Positions 7,695 through 16,915 are shown, counted from the stretch's first letter. The stretch: 64,000 nt of DNA from Mucilaginibacter conchicola (GCF_003432115.1 NZ_QWDC01000004.1:248765-312764); one strand, 5' to 3'. Program-made: numbers and translations. The notes: generated from the sequence alone by a model not told the origin.

Positions 7695-8015
7695 ATGAAA
7701 CCAATGACCACCGTTACCGAAGTGATCAACAACCTTCGCGAAAAAGGTTATACCGAAGATTTTAACCTGCATGAAAACTGCCTTAAATGTGCGGGTAACC
7801 AAATGCAGTTACACCCCGAAGAATTTGTGGTGGATAAACACTACCGCTTTGAAGGCGACTCGAACCCCGATGATGAAGCCATTGTTTACGCTATCTCATC
7901 AGAGAAATACCAGATGAAAGGCGTACTGGTTAATGGCTACGGCCCGTCTGCCGATCCTGTTGCTGATGAAATGGTAAAGGCATTGGCGGAGAAGCCGGGT
8001 GCAGGGGAGTTGTAA
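7695..8015 (+). CDS. Conserved small acidic protein of unknown function
   Basis: A 106-residue soluble protein starting at ATG 7695. The second Met, at codon 4, could also be used. Motifs NLREKGYTEDFNLHENCLKC and EEFVVDKHYRFEG are of a type often seen in Bacteroidota small proteins. It is acidic and has two cysteines (ENCLKCAG) spaced as a possible metal or redox pair. I do not recognise a characterised function. A palindromic repeat starts 19 bases after the stop. Confidence 0.7.
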   Translation: MKPMTTVTEVINNLREKGYTEDFNLHENCLKCAGNQMQLHPEEFVVDKHYRFEGDSNPDDEAIVYAISSEKYQMKGVLVNGYGPSADPVADEMVKALAEKPGAGEL

Positions 8016-8034
8016 AAGATAGTGATATCAATAT

Positions 8035-8118
8035 GTCATTGCGAGCGTAGCGTCGCAATCTCTTCGCATGCTAAGAACGCGAGGAGATTGCCGCGTCGCT
8101 GTCGCTCCTCGCAATGAC
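8035..8118. repeat. Palindromic dispersed repeat (CGTCATTGCGAG family), copy 3
   Basis: GTCATTGCGAGCGTAGCG at the left and GTCGCTCCTCGCAATGAC at the right are inverted, with GCAATC/GATTGC inside. Confidence 0.85.
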
Positions 8119-8136
8119 AAAGGTTTTATAACAATT

Positions 8137-8172
8137 AAGCCCACGCATTTGCGTGGGCTTCTCTGTTTCTTT
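8137..8172 (+). terminator. Intrinsic terminator
   Basis: AAGCCCACGC (8137-8146), loop ATTT, GCGTGGGCTT (8151-8160), then a pyrimidine tract with a T run. It serves the 7491-8015 unit and lies between two copies of the dispersed repeat. Confidence 0.88.
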
Positions 8173-8181
8173 TTTCCTACA

Positions 8182-8287
8182 CGTCATTGCGAGGAACGAA
8201 GCAATCTCTTTAGGACAATTGTACTGCAATACATGTAGGACCTACCTAAAGAGATTGCCACGTCGGCTACGCCTTCTCGCAATGACG
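8182..8287. repeat. Palindromic dispersed repeat (CGTCATTGCGAG family), copy 4
   Basis: Outer arms CGTCATTGCGAGGAACG and GCCTTCTCGCAATGACG, plus a long inner pair, AATCTCTTTAGG with CCTAAAGAGATT. It ends just before the stop of the 8297-8542 gene. Confidence 0.85.
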
Positions 8288-8296
8288 TTTTTATTA

Positions 8297-8542
8297 TCAT
8301 CCCAGCCAATCTATCTTTTCTTCAATTTTATCAGCTATTAAATGCACCAGTTTATTATCCAATGCGCCTGGGTTCTGGCAAAGAGATAACGTTTCATGGT
8401 CATCGGGGTTAAAGCTTACCAGTAGTTTATTATCCTGATAAACCTCAATTTTGCAGCGCTGATGGCTGTGATGCAGGTATTCTTTTACCTCAAGCGCCAG
8501 GTCCTGTTTGTTGTATTTGATATGCAGATCGAATCTCTCCAT
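8297..8542 (-). CDS. Small hypothetical protein
   Basis: An 81-residue soluble protein, MERFDLHIKYNKQ..., with a compact alternating pattern (IEVYQDNKLLVSFNPDDHE) and a helical C-terminus (LIADKIEEKIDWLG). Start at ATG 8542. The sequence looks genuinely coding, with charged and hydrophobic residues in regular alternation, but I do not recognise a family. It is isolated between two repeat elements. Confidence 0.65.
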   Translation of the reverse strand: MERFDLHIKYNKQDLALEVKEYLHHSHQRCKIEVYQDNKLLVSFNPDDHETLSLCQNPGALDNKLVHLIADKIEEKIDWLG

Positions 8543-8602
8543 TGCCTTCGCGGTTTATAAATAAACCAGCCGGCTGCTGTATTGTTCGCATTCAAAAGCA
8601 TT

Positions 8603-8731
8603 CATTGCCGTTGGCTTCAGCCAACGGTGCCATCATATAAGAGAATGGCTTCAGCCAAAATCCAAATGAGAGGTTCGGCTGAAGCCATCTTGTATATTCA
8701 ATGTTCCGTCGGCTAAAGCCGACGGCAATGA
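8603..8731. repeat. Palindromic repeat (CCGTTGGCTTCAGCCAACGG family), copy 1
   Basis: CATTGCCGTTGGCTTCAGCC at the left and the complementary CCGTCGGCTAAAGCCGACGGCAATG type arm at the right each form a hairpin on their own and also pair with each other. ATGGCTTCAGCC and GGCTGAAGCCAT form an inner pair. A second copy lies at 56121-56225. Intergenic. Confidence 0.8.
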
Positions 8732-8745
8732 AATAAGAGATCTAA

Positions 8746-9990
8746 TTATGCAACCGCTTCAAAAGCCTTTTTAAAATCATTCAGCAGGTCTTCGCGGTCC
8801 TCGATACCTACTGAGAGGCGGATCATCCCTTCGGGGATGCCCATTTCGGCACGGCGCTCGGCACCCAGTTCAAAGAAAATGGTTTGGGCAACCGGGATAG
8901 CCAGGGTGCGGGTATCGCCAAGGTTACTGCTTTTTATCACCACCTCTAAGTTATTCAGGAAGGCAAATACATCCACACCATCCTTCAAAGCAAAGCTCAT
9001 TAAACCACCATGCAGCCGGAACAGCTTTTTAGATAGCTCATGCTGCGGATGATCTGTTAAACCGGGATAATAAACTTTATCAACCAGTTCATGGCTGTTA
9101 AGATATTCGGCCAATGCTTGTGCATTGCCGCATGAGCGTTCAAGGCGCAGGGCCAGTGTTTCGGCACCTACAGAGATGTTGTGGGCAGCCTCTGGAGCCA
9201 AAGTGCCACCACCATCGCGCAGGCCGCGTTTACGGATCTGGGTAATGCCTAACAATTCGGGTTTTATCTGCTGGCGCAACACTTCGGCAATACCGGCGTA
9301 AGCATCCCAGTTAAACAGGCCGGTATCAGTAACCGCGCCACCAAGGGCATTGCCATGGCCGCCAATGTATTTGGTTAACGAGTTTATTACCAGCGATGCT
9401 TTTACATCGGCGGGCGTAAAAATATATGGCGAGGTCATGGTATTGTCCACCACGTATATCAGTCCTTTTTCTTCGCATAGGTTACCTATCGCTTCCAGGT
9501 CGGCTATTTGGGTGGCAGGGTTAGCAATGGTTTCTACCAATACCATGCAGGTGTTAGGTTTGCAGACAGCCTTTACATTTTCGGCATCGGTAGCATCAAC
9601 AAAGCTGATATCGATACCCATCTCTGTAAAAGTGGTCAACACGCTGCGGGTGTTGCCAAACAGGAAAGAGCTGGCCACAATATGGCTACCCTCTTTCACT
9701 AAAGCTAAAATGGTTCCGGTAATGGCCGCCATGCCGGTAGCAAAACTAACAGTGGCAATGCCTTTTTCCATAAAGGTTACCTTGCTCTCTAAAGCAGCCG
9801 TAGTTGGGTTGCCCTGGCGCGAGTAAGCAAAGCCCTTAGCTTTATTCTGGAACACATTTACCAGGTCCTGCACATCATCAAAACCCCAGGTTACGGCAGT
9901 ATGAATAGGCTGGTGTAATGCGCCAAATTCGGGTTTGCGTAAACGGTCGGCATGAAGCAGGGTAGTGGTAAATCCTTTTTGTTGAGTCAT
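8746..9990 (-). CDS. PLP-dependent Cys/Met metabolism enzyme (O-acetylhomoserine sulfhydrylase / cystathionine gamma-synthase family)
   Basis: A 414-residue cytoplasmic enzyme of the gamma-family of PLP enzymes, which handle homoserine esters, cystathionine or methionine. YSRQGNPT near residue 57 is the phosphate-contact motif, D182 (VVDNT) contacts the pyridine nitrogen, and SLTKYIGGHGN holds the PLP lysine K207. The length is typical for the family. The start MTQQKGFTTTLLHADRL at 9990 is chosen because upstream codons run into the divergent TRIC gene. A good promoter lies 30 bases upstream, and no SAM riboswitch precedes it. Sulfhydrylase and gamma-synthase activities cannot be told apart by eye. 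Confidence 0.88.
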   Translation of the reverse strand: MTQQKGFTTTLLHADRLRKPEFGALHQPIHTAVTWGFDDVQDLVNVFQNKAKGFAYSRQGNPTTAALESKVTFMEKGIATVSFATGMAAITGTILALVKEGSHIVASSFLFGNTRSVLTTFTEMGIDISFVDATDAENVKAVCKPNTCMVLVETIANPATQIADLEAIGNLCEEKGLIYVVDNTMTSPYIFTPADVKASLVINSLTKYIGGHGNALGGAVTDTGLFNWDAYAGIAEVLRQQIKPELLGITQIRKRGLRDGGGTLAPEAAHNISVGAETLALRLERSCGNAQALAEYLNSHELVDKVYYPGLTDHPQHELSKKLFRLHGGLMSFALKDGVDVFAFLNNLEVVIKSSNLGDTRTLAIPVAQTIFFELGAERRAEMGIPEGMIRLSVGIEDREDLLNDFKKAFEAVA

Positions 9991-10019
9991 GATATTGTAG
10001 TACAGTAGATAATATTTCG

Positions 10020-10051
10020 CAATGATAGGGTATCTGCGCTGTAAATGCAAA
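10020..10051 (-). promoter_or_regulatory. Promoter of the PLP enzyme gene
   Basis: On the minus strand TTTG (10048-10051) is followed after 20 bases by TATCATTG (10020-10027). This fits the Bacteroidota -33/-7 pattern TTTG-N19-21-TAnnTTTG with one mismatch. The start codon is 30 bases further on. Confidence 0.6.
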
Positions 10052-10077
10052 GCGAATGGATTTTCGGGATAAAAGTT

Positions 10078-10085
10078 TAGGTTTG
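10078..10085 (+). promoter_or_regulatory. Probable -7 box of the TRIC channel gene
   Basis: TAGGTTTG matches TAnnTTTG exactly and lies only 10 bases before the ATG at 10096. This implies a very short or absent 5' leader. No TTTG is seen at the -33 spacing. Confidence 0.45.
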
Positions 10086-10095
10086 CATTACAATT

Positions 10096-10698
10096 ATGCA
10101 TCTGAGTTTTTCGGCCGTTATTGAGATCTTGGGGACCATGGCATTTACCGTGTCGGGAGCCTTTTCTGCCATGCAGAAGAAGCTGGATGCATTCGGTGTG
10201 CTCATCATCGGTTTTGTGACAGCAATAGGCGGCGGTACCCTGCGCGATGTACTCATTGGCAATACACCCGTAGCCTGGATGCGCGACCTGAGTGTTCCGC
10301 TCATCATCCTCGCTACCACGGCCATCACTATTGGCTTTAAAAATCACGTAAGTAATTTAAAAATTACGCTGCTGGTGTTTGATGCTCTGGGCCTCGGGCT
10401 GTTCACTATCATCGGTATACAAAAAGGACTGGCCATTAACCTTAACCCCGGTATCTGCATTGCCTTAGGTACTATTACCGGCTGCTTTGGCGGTGTGCTG
10501 CGCGATATGTTGCTCAATCACATCCCCGTTCTGTTCCATAAAGAGCTGTATGCCATACCCTGCATCACCGGCGGTATCTGTTACATCCTGCTGAAACCTG
10601 TTGTTGAACCTCAAATTGCAGAGGGCGTATCTGTGGTGGTCATCAGTACCTTTCGCATCTTATCGGTACGCTATAACTGGCGCTTGCCTACGGTTTAA
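10096..10698 (+). CDS. TRIC-type cation channel family membrane protein
   Basis: A 200-residue inner-membrane protein with about seven hydrophobic segments, in two halves of similar pattern. Each half carries the family signature, AIGGGTLRDVLIGNTPV near residue 50 and CFGGVLRDMLLNHIPV near residue 137. Prokaryotic members form homotrimeric monovalent-cation (potassium) channels. The length is typical. It diverges from the PLP enzyme gene and is followed by an unrelated lipoprotein gene. Confidence 0.88.
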   Translation: MHLSFSAVIEILGTMAFTVSGAFSAMQKKLDAFGVLIIGFVTAIGGGTLRDVLIGNTPVAWMRDLSVPLIILATTAITIGFKNHVSNLKITLLVFDALGLGLFTIIGIQKGLAINLNPGICIALGTITGCFGGVLRDMLLNHIPVLFHKELYAIPCITGGICYILLKPVVEPQIAEGVSVVVISTFRILSVRYNWRLPTV

Positions 10699-10794
10699 GG
10701 GAGTATCCACAGCCTTCTAAGTATCGTTGAAAACTGTTGTAAACCTTTAGTGAAATGGATTTGTTACCTTGCAGCACATTTACAAAGCTGCCGT

Positions 10795-12117
10795 ATGAAG
10801 AAATTGTTGTTACTGGTGCCCGTGTTGTTTGTACTTTCATGCAAGCAAAGAGCTGCTGATACTGTTGAGGGAAAAAAGTTAAGCAAGTTAGCCCAACAGT
10901 ATGTTACCCTGGGCCTCAGCATAGGCCAGTACGACAAAGATTTTGTGGATGCCTACTACGGCCCCGATTCTCTGAAACCAAAAGAACTTACCGAAAAAGT
11001 AAGCAAAGACGATTTCCCGCGCGATAGCCTGCTGGCATCTATCAACGAGTTGATGAACAGCATAAAAATTGCCGGTGATGATGCCAAAATAGACTCGAAC
11101 CGTTTCCGTGCCCGCTGGATGTATAACCAGCTGATAGCTTTTAACCGCCGTGTGCGCACTTTCGGTGGCGAATCGTTATCGTTTGATGAAGAGTCGAGAG
11201 AATTGTTTGGTGTGGCTGCTCCGGCTTATGCCGAGGAATTTTTTAAAGCCGAATTGGACAAGCTCGATAGCATATTGCCGGGTAAAGGCAACGTGAACGA
11301 CAGGTTCCAGAAACTGGCCAACAAGTTCATTATCCCGAAGGATAAAATAGAGACCGTAATGAAGGCGGCCATTGCCGAAGCCCGCAAGCGCACCGTTGCC
11401 CATTTGCAGCTGCCTGCCGGTGAAAGTTTAACGCTGGAGCTGGTTAATGATAAACCATGGAACGGCTACAACTGGTATAAAGGCAATTACAAAAGCGATG
11501 TGCAGATCAATACTGACATCAAGATCTTTATCGATCGCGCCATTGATGTGGGCAGCCATGAAAGCTATCCCGGTCACCATGTGTATAATATGTTTTTGGA
11601 GAAGAACCTGTATCACGACAGAGGATGGGTAGAAATATCGCTGTACCCGCTGTTCAGTCCGCAATCACTTATTGCTGAGGGGAGCGCTAATTTTGGTATC
11701 GAGATGGCTTTCCCGGGGAATGAGAAAGTGGCATTTGCCAAAAATGTATTGCTGCCCATGGCCGGTTTAGATACTGCCAATGTAGAACTTTACTTTAAAG
11801 CCCTTGAGATAAAAGGCCGCCTCAACTATGCCCGAAACGAGGCAGCCCGCGGCCTGATAAACGAAACCATGAGCCAGAGCAAAGCCCGCAGCTACCTGCG
11901 CAAGTATTGTTTAATGAATGACGAGACGGCTGACAAATCTATGGACTTTATCAAAAAATACCGCAGCTACGTGATCAACTATAACTACGGGCAGGACCTG
12001 GTAAAGGATTACATTGAGCGCAATGGCGGCAAAACCAATAACCCGCAAAAGCGCTGGGAATTGTTTAGCCAGCTACTGAGCAACCCTGTAAACCCTGCCG
12101 ATCTGGTAAAGAAATAA
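10795..12117 (+). CDS. DUF885 family lipoprotein (putative metallopeptidase-like)
   Basis: A 440-residue protein starting MKKLLLLVPVLFVLSCKQ, with a lipobox (VLSC) placing the lipidated cysteine at residue 16. The start at 10795 is preferred over an upstream ATG at 10750, which would bury the signal peptide. HESYPGHH near residues 255-262 is the characteristic DUF885 motif, a likely zinc-binding HExxxH-like element. LIAEGSANFGIEMAFP is a second conserved block. Members are often annotated as peptidases, but the substrate is not known. It is probably anchored in the periplasm or outer membrane. Confidence 0.82.
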   Translation: MKKLLLLVPVLFVLSCKQRAADTVEGKKLSKLAQQYVTLGLSIGQYDKDFVDAYYGPDSLKPKELTEKVSKDDFPRDSLLASINELMNSIKIAGDDAKIDSNRFRARWMYNQLIAFNRRVRTFGGESLSFDEESRELFGVAAPAYAEEFFKAELDKLDSILPGKGNVNDRFQKLANKFIIPKDKIETVMKAAIAEARKRTVAHLQLPAGESLTLELVNDKPWNGYNWYKGNYKSDVQINTDIKIFIDRAIDVGSHESYPGHHVYNMFLEKNLYHDRGWVEISLYPLFSPQSLIAEGSANFGIEMAFPGNEKVAFAKNVLLPMAGLDTANVELYFKALEIKGRLNYARNEAARGLINETMSQSKARSYLRKYCLMNDETADKSMDFIKKYRSYVINYNYGQDLVKDYIERNGGKTNNPQKRWELFSQLLSNPVNPADLVKK

Positions 12118-12124
12118 CCGTCGT

Positions 12125-13306
12125 TTAAAAACTATCACTTGAGCCGCCGCCACCGCCCGTGCCGCCGCCAAATGTGGTTTGCTGGCCGGTATCAATGTTG
12201 GGCGTTTGCGTAGCCGTTTGGCTAATGATAAAGCCTTCGATGTTTAGTTTATCCCAGTCTGATGCTTTGCTTAGTTCGGCGTAAGTAACGCCGTGCTTTG
12301 GCGTTTTAAGGTATTTGATAACTGTGTAAGCCAGCAGCAATAGTATAGCCCCGGCAAGGGTAAGCATAGCCTCGATAGGCAATAGGTGATAATAATTGCG
12401 GAAAGTAGCCACCGCAGCCGCTACTATGATGATGCCTAATCTCAATAATAAGCGGTTCCTTTTGGTAACACCAAGGGCTATCAATACCAATGGCATCAAC
12501 ATGGTCCATGCCCAGAAGAAGAAGCCTAATTGCACCTGTGTATGGCTGTCATCTAACCCATGTAATTCATTATTTAACCTGTTTACTACAAAGTAGTTAC
12601 CGGCAAGATACAGCACTACTAAAGCAGCGCAGCGGGCAACATCAATGCAGGTATGGTAGTAAGTATTCTTGTCATCCTTGCGCATTTTGGTAAGTACAAA
12701 ATAAGCTGCGCCCGCAGCTATCATCATTACAAAGGGCATAGTTGCCAAACCAAAGCTGCCTGTTTTTGCCCAGGTAAAATAGATGAGGCTAAAAAAAGAT
12801 ATGCAACTGCAGATAGCCAGTATTACATCGGCAAAGCGCAGTGTAAGGAAAATTGCTGCAATAAGTAAAATCACAAACTGAGGTATGTAACCGATGCCCC
12901 AATTGGCCGGGTCGTTACAGGCCCACACAATGGAAAATGTGAACAGCCCTGCGCTGTAGTACAACAAAGCATTATCAATACCCGAGTGGAAATACTTGTT
13001 ACCCTTTGTCATTAATTCGGTACAGGCATAATAAGCAAAGCTCAGGAACAACCACCAATAAGGCGATTCGATAAATTCGCCGGTGGCGGCCATCAGGCTT
13101 ACCAGCCCGGTTGAAAGGGCGATGGCTATTAGCGTAAGGATAAAGAACCCTACACGGCCCACAATTTTTGGCAGATAAAATCCAACCAGATATTTCTGTT
13201 TTATCGCTACAAATTCTTCTTTGGTAATGTAACCGTCCTCATGATCGGCTTGCAGCTGGTCAACAACCTGCAGGTTATCCAGCCATAATTTGTTATATAT
13301 GATCAT
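12125..13306 (-). CDS. Multi-pass membrane protein with glycine-rich tail
   Basis: A 393-residue integral membrane protein with about nine to ten hydrophobic segments after a cytoplasmic N-terminal part (DHEDGYITKEEFVAIKQKYLVGFY). The C-terminus ends in a GGGTGGGGGSS run. It overlaps the start of its upstream neighbour by 14 bases. That neighbour has a similar N-terminal helix and transmembrane layout, so the pair looks like a translationally coupled two-gene unit, possibly paralogous. No enzymatic motif is visible. Function unknown. Confidence 0.75.
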   Translation of the reverse strand: MIIYNKLWLDNLQVVDQLQADHEDGYITKEEFVAIKQKYLVGFYLPKIVGRVGFFILTLIAIALSTGLVSLMAATGEFIESPYWWLFLSFAYYACTELMTKGNKYFHSGIDNALLYYSAGLFTFSIVWACNDPANWGIGYIPQFVILLIAAIFLTLRFADVILAICSCISFFSLIYFTWAKTGSFGLATMPFVMMIAAGAAYFVLTKMRKDDKNTYYHTCIDVARCAALVVLYLAGNYFVVNRLNNELHGLDDSHTQVQLGFFFWAWTMLMPLVLIALGVTKRNRLLLRLGIIIVAAAVATFRNYYHLLPIEAMLTLAGAILLLLAYTVIKYLKTPKHGVTYAELSKASDWDKLNIEGFIISQTATQTPNIDTGQQTTFGGGTGGGGGSSDSF

Positions 13307-14288
13307 CGGCTTTCAGTTTACGGTTAATGTTGATGAGTAAGATGATAAGGCCTATGGCCGAACCGATAAATGCCATCAGCAGGAAATATAATACGCCTTC
13401 GTCGTCTAATTTGGCATCGGCAACAAGCTCAACAGCCAGGCCGCATAATGCTATGTAGCCGTAGAGGATGGAGATCATTACGAAGTAAAAGGAGCGCTCT
13501 TTAAAACTTTCCCTGTACATATACCCGGCAAGTGCAAACACTACTGCAACGTAAACCAACGACAGGCTATGCTCAAAATAATGGAAGAAACCCGACAGCA
13601 GCGCCACAAAGGCAATGTGTGTACCGTAGTTTTGATAGCTGAATTTGAAATGTTTTTTAATCTTCAACTGTTTGCTCAGGTAAGCGGCCATTAACAATAT
13701 AGCCCCCAACACCAAATAAGTGTTAATGAGTTTTGGCGTATTATATGTGCCCATCATCAGCAAAGTTTTGGGTGTTACGCTTACACCCATCCATATCCCG
13801 AGGTTGACGATTGCCATGCTGAGGATACCCAGATGATCAAAATCGTAAGCTATATAAAACAGCAAAGCCATTGGTACAAAAGTGGCAAGGCCGTAGCTGT
13901 TGCCAAATACCCCGTATTGGTATTGCAGGTAACCGATAAACGTTACCAGCGATATACTGCCCAACAGCAAAATATAATCGTACCCGGTATTGGGCGATGC
14001 TACTTTCTCCTTGCTAAATGGTTTCTTATGCTTAAAGCAATAGTAAAAACACCCTATGCATATAAGTGCAATTATAGCCAGCACCGCCTGGTGGCCAATG
14101 GTATCAATATTTTTATAAATGAGGGTACCCAGACCGCCGGTAAGCAATATTACACCAAGGTAGAGGATAGTATTCAGTTCCCAGTGAACGGAGAATAGCG
14201 GAGCTTCGTGGCGGGTTTTGAGTTTTTGGAAGCTTTCGTCGCTGAGCAGGCCTTCGGCATGCAGTTTAGTGTAGATATTTTGTTTCAA
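13293..14288 (-). CDS. DUF2157-like multi-pass membrane protein
   Basis: A 331-residue integral membrane protein. The N-terminal 45 residues are soluble (LHAEGLLSDESFQKLK), followed by the HWELNTILYLGVILLTGGLG segment typical of DUF2157-type proteins and about nine membrane helices in total. It is the first gene of a two-gene leftward unit with the 12125-13306 gene. No transport or catalytic motif is recognisable. Confidence 0.7.
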   Translation of the reverse strand: MKQNIYTKLHAEGLLSDESFQKLKTRHEAPLFSVHWELNTILYLGVILLTGGLGTLIYKNIDTIGHQAVLAIIALICIGCFYYCFKHKKPFSKEKVASPNTGYDYILLLGSISLVTFIGYLQYQYGVFGNSYGLATFVPMALLFYIAYDFDHLGILSMAIVNLGIWMGVSVTPKTLLMMGTYNTPKLINTYLVLGAILLMAAYLSKQLKIKKHFKFSYQNYGTHIAFVALLSGFFHYFEHSLSLVYVAVVFALAGYMYRESFKERSFYFVMISILYGYIALCGLAVELVADAKLDDEGVLYFLLMAFIGSAIGLIILLININRKLKADDHI

Positions 14289-14341
14289 AGGTTTTAAGTG
14301 ATGTTGACCCTAAAGTTAACAAATTTAACCCTCAAAACAAA

Positions 14342-14372
14342 AACGGCCCGCACTTATAAAGCACGGGCCGTT
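14342..14372 (-). terminator. Intrinsic terminator of the OmpA-family gene
   Basis: AACGGCCCG (14342-14350) and CGGGCCGTT (14364-14372) form a 9-bp stem. Read leftward it is followed by TTTTGTTTTG. Confidence 0.85.
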
Positions 14373-14392
14373 CCACTTAACAAAAACAATTA

Positions 14393-14914
14393 CTATTGTT
14401 TATGTATCTCAACGCGGCGATTGATAACGCGTTCTTCTTCAGTTTTGTTACCGTTTAGCGGCTTGCTTTCGCCATAACCTTTTATAGAAAGGCTGGCTGC
14501 GCCAATACCACTGTTAACCAGGTAAGTTTTTACCGAGTTAGCACGCTCAACAGAAAGATCCATGTTGTGCTGCTCGCTGCCTTCTGCAGATGAGTGGCCA
14601 TCTAACTGGAACTTAACCGATGGGTCTTTTTTCATTTCAACCACGGCTTTATCAAGGATAGCGTACGCACTGGTTTTTAATATGCCTGAGTTAAATTCAA
14701 ACTGAATGTTTGCGAAATTATAATCAGGTGGAGCCGGTGCAGGCGCTGGTGCAGGTGCAGGTGCCGGAGCAGGCGCTGGTGTTACTGCCGGTGGTGGCGG
14801 CGCCGGGGCTGGTGCCGGTTCTTGTACTATTGGTTTTTTTGATTTACATGCAGGTAGCACAGCTACTGATGCTGCGATCAATAATGGTAGGTAGATTGCT
14901 TTTAAAAACTTCAT
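14393..14914 (-). CDS. OmpA-family peptidoglycan-associated lipoprotein
   Basis: A 173-residue protein. MKFLKAIYLPLLIAASVAVLPACKSKK has a lipobox ending at Cys23. A proline-alanine spacer made of PAPA repeats (about residues 33-65) is followed by an OmpA C-terminal domain. That domain contains LDGHSSAEGSEQHNMDLSVERANSVKTYL and ends in VINRRVEIHKQ, the peptidoglycan-binding NxxLSxxRAxxV pattern. It should tether the outer membrane to peptidoglycan. The start at 14914 is chosen for the signal peptide. The spacer repeats are GC-rich and could vary in number. Confidence 0.9.
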   Translation of the reverse strand: MKFLKAIYLPLLIAASVAVLPACKSKKPIVQEPAPAPAPPPPAVTPAPAPAPAPAPAPAPAPPDYNFANIQFEFNSGILKTSAYAILDKAVVEMKKDPSVKFQLDGHSSAEGSEQHNMDLSVERANSVKTYLVNSGIGAASLSIKGYGESKPLNGNKTEEERVINRRVEIHKQ

Positions 14915-15151
14915 TTTTTTGGATGTTTGTTTAAGTTTAAAACGATTAGGGCACTGTGATATTATAAATAATATTGCACAATTGCCGCCAAAAGTAATAA
15001 TCGCCGGCAATTATCAAATAAATATCGGGCCCAAAAGCACATTTATTATATTTAATATATGATAATACGCTAAGCTGTATGTTAACATTAATTTAATATT
15101 GAAGCGCTTATTTTGTAGCGGCGCTCCCGTTAAATTAATCTGTTGTGGCTG

Positions 15152-16756
15152 ATGGTCAGGTATTTTTACGTTTTAGTGTTTCTTGTTTTTAATGTTACCC
15201 GCCTGCAGGCGCAGGATACTGAGTTACAATCTATCAAAGCATTAGGCCAAAAACATCCTGATAGTGCATTGATACTTCTGCGTAAGCTTTACACCAAAGC
15301 CCAGGAAAAAGGCGACAAAACTACCGAAGGCCTTTGCATGCAGCAAATGGGTATTATTTGTTACAACCAGGGCCACTATAGCCAGGCTATGGATTTTTAC
15401 CAGCACGCCGATAAGGTATTTGCTGAAGCTAATCTGCCCGCGCTATCTGCCGCCAACCTGGGCGATATGGGCATTTTGTACTACTACAACAAACAGTTGG
15501 CTCAATCGCGTGCCTCATATAATAAAGGTCTCTCTATTTATCGCCAACAAAACGACTTGAAGGGCCAGGCGCAGATGCTGGGTAACATAGGGCACCTTTA
15601 CGAGAAGCAGCACAAGTACGATAGTGCCTTTTATTACCAGAACCAGGCGCTTGTTAAATATCAGCAGGCCAACTTTAAGCAAGGGGCTGCCAAGATCTAT
15701 GAGAACCTGGGCAGTATCTACGAAGATCTGGCTAAGTACGATTCTGCTTACGTAAGCTTTAGCCGCTCATTGCAACTGTACCAGGAGCAGCATAACGAGG
15801 TGGGCAGCATTGAGGTGATCAATAACCTGGGTGATATTTTGCGCAAGACCGGTAAGTATAAAGAGAGTTTGGTGCAAACGCATCGTGCCCTGGCGTTAGC
15901 CTGCCAGATGGGGAATGTTTATCAGCTGGCATCATGCACAAAGGATCTGGGTAAAACTTATGAGTTAATGGGGCAGATGGATAGCGCTTATCATTATTCG
16001 GAGATGAGCCGCCGCTATTCGCTTGATGTGTATTCACTGGATGGTGCTAAGCAAACCACTTTTTTGCAGGTATTGTATGATATCAATAAAAAGAGTGATG
16101 AGATAGTGCGCCTCAACAACATCCGCAAAGTAAACCGTATTACGGGTGTGGCCGTGGCAATTGTGGTGGTATTATTGATTATATTAAGTATAGTGGTATT
16201 TAGCCGGCAGCGCCTTAAACTGCGCGACCAGCAAGCCCTTGCCCGCCAAAAAGCCGCCGAGCATGAGGTAGTACAACTGGAACTGAAGAACCAGCAGTTA
16301 GAAGAAGAGGGTTTAAAGCAGCAGTTAGATATCAAAAGCCGCGAGCTATCTAATCATACTCTTAATCTCATCAAGAACAATCAGTTTCTGGAACAGATGC
16401 GTAGCACGCTGCAGGCCATGGTGAAAGATGATCGCCGTGACCAAAAGAAGCAGATGCAGCAACTGATTGCAGAGATAAACGAGAACTTTAACCACGAGCA
16501 ACACTGGCGCGAGTTTACGGTAGCCTTTGAGCAGGTGCACCAGCAGTTTTTTGATAGCCTGCGCGCCTTTAGCCAGGAACTTACCTCGGCAGATATGCGG
16601 CTGATAGCCCTCATCAAAATGAACCTCGATTCGGCAGATATTGCTACGCTGCTGGGTATTTCAACCGATAGCCTGCGCGTATCACGCTACCGCTTGCGTA
16701 AGAAACTGAACATCCCGCAGGGCGATAATTTATCGGCGTTTATACAGACGTTGTAA
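15152..16756 (+). CDS. TPR-transmembrane-HTH regulatory protein
   Basis: A 534-residue protein with a signal/anchor (VRYFYVLVFLVFNVTRLQAQ), six or so TPR repeats over about residues 30-300 (for example GDMGILYYYNKQLAQSRASYNKGL) and a transmembrane helix (GVAVAIVVVLLIILSIVVF, about 332-350). A coiled coil (about 355-430) and a C-terminal LuxR-like HTH (MNLDSADIATLLGISTDSLRVSRYRLRKKL) follow. This periplasmic-sensor/cytoplasmic-HTH layout is common in Bacteroidota. The nearest downstream operon is the phytase operon, but a regulatory link is only a guess. ATG 15152 is preferred over a TTG at 15143. Confidence 0.82.
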   Translation: MVRYFYVLVFLVFNVTRLQAQDTELQSIKALGQKHPDSALILLRKLYTKAQEKGDKTTEGLCMQQMGIICYNQGHYSQAMDFYQHADKVFAEANLPALSAANLGDMGILYYYNKQLAQSRASYNKGLSIYRQQNDLKGQAQMLGNIGHLYEKQHKYDSAFYYQNQALVKYQQANFKQGAAKIYENLGSIYEDLAKYDSAYVSFSRSLQLYQEQHNEVGSIEVINNLGDILRKTGKYKESLVQTHRALALACQMGNVYQLASCTKDLGKTYELMGQMDSAYHYSEMSRRYSLDVYSLDGAKQTTFLQVLYDINKKSDEIVRLNNIRKVNRITGVAVAIVVVLLIILSIVVFSRQRLKLRDQQALARQKAAEHEVVQLELKNQQLEEEGLKQQLDIKSRELSNHTLNLIKNNQFLEQMRSTLQAMVKDDRRDQKKQMQQLIAEINENFNHEQHWREFTVAFEQVHQQFFDSLRAFSQELTSADMRLIALIKMNLDSADIATLLGISTDSLRVSRYRLRKKLNIPQGDNLSAFIQTL

Positions 16757-16757
16757 A

Positions 16758-16870
16758 GCCTCACCCTGCCCTCTCCAAAGGAGAGGGGGCTTTTATCTGT
16801 ACCAAATATAACAAAATTCCTCTCCTTTAGAGAGGATTATTACATGAGGGCTTCGCCGTTTAGGTGAGGA
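16758..16870. repeat. Inverted-repeat element (CCTCACC/GGTGAGG)
   Basis: Outer arms CCTCACCC (16759-16766) and GGTGAGGA (16863-16870) enclose CCTCTCC/GGAGAGG hairpins. It lies directly after the TPR regulator stop and occupies the first part of a 386-base gene-free stretch. Confidence 0.65.
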
Positions 16871-16915
16871 TTCACCGTTACAACCATACCTCTCAAAACC
16901 CTCTTTAAGCCCATA

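Noticed and set aside
7516..7698. 60-residue rightward frame
   Set aside because: It is out of phase with the better membrane-protein frame at 7491-7667 and runs into the next gene's leader.
9991..10347. Long N-terminal extension of the PLP enzyme
   Set aside because: The extension is antisense to the TRIC gene and unlike any PLP enzyme. The promoter at 10020-10051 and the family start motif place the start at 9990.
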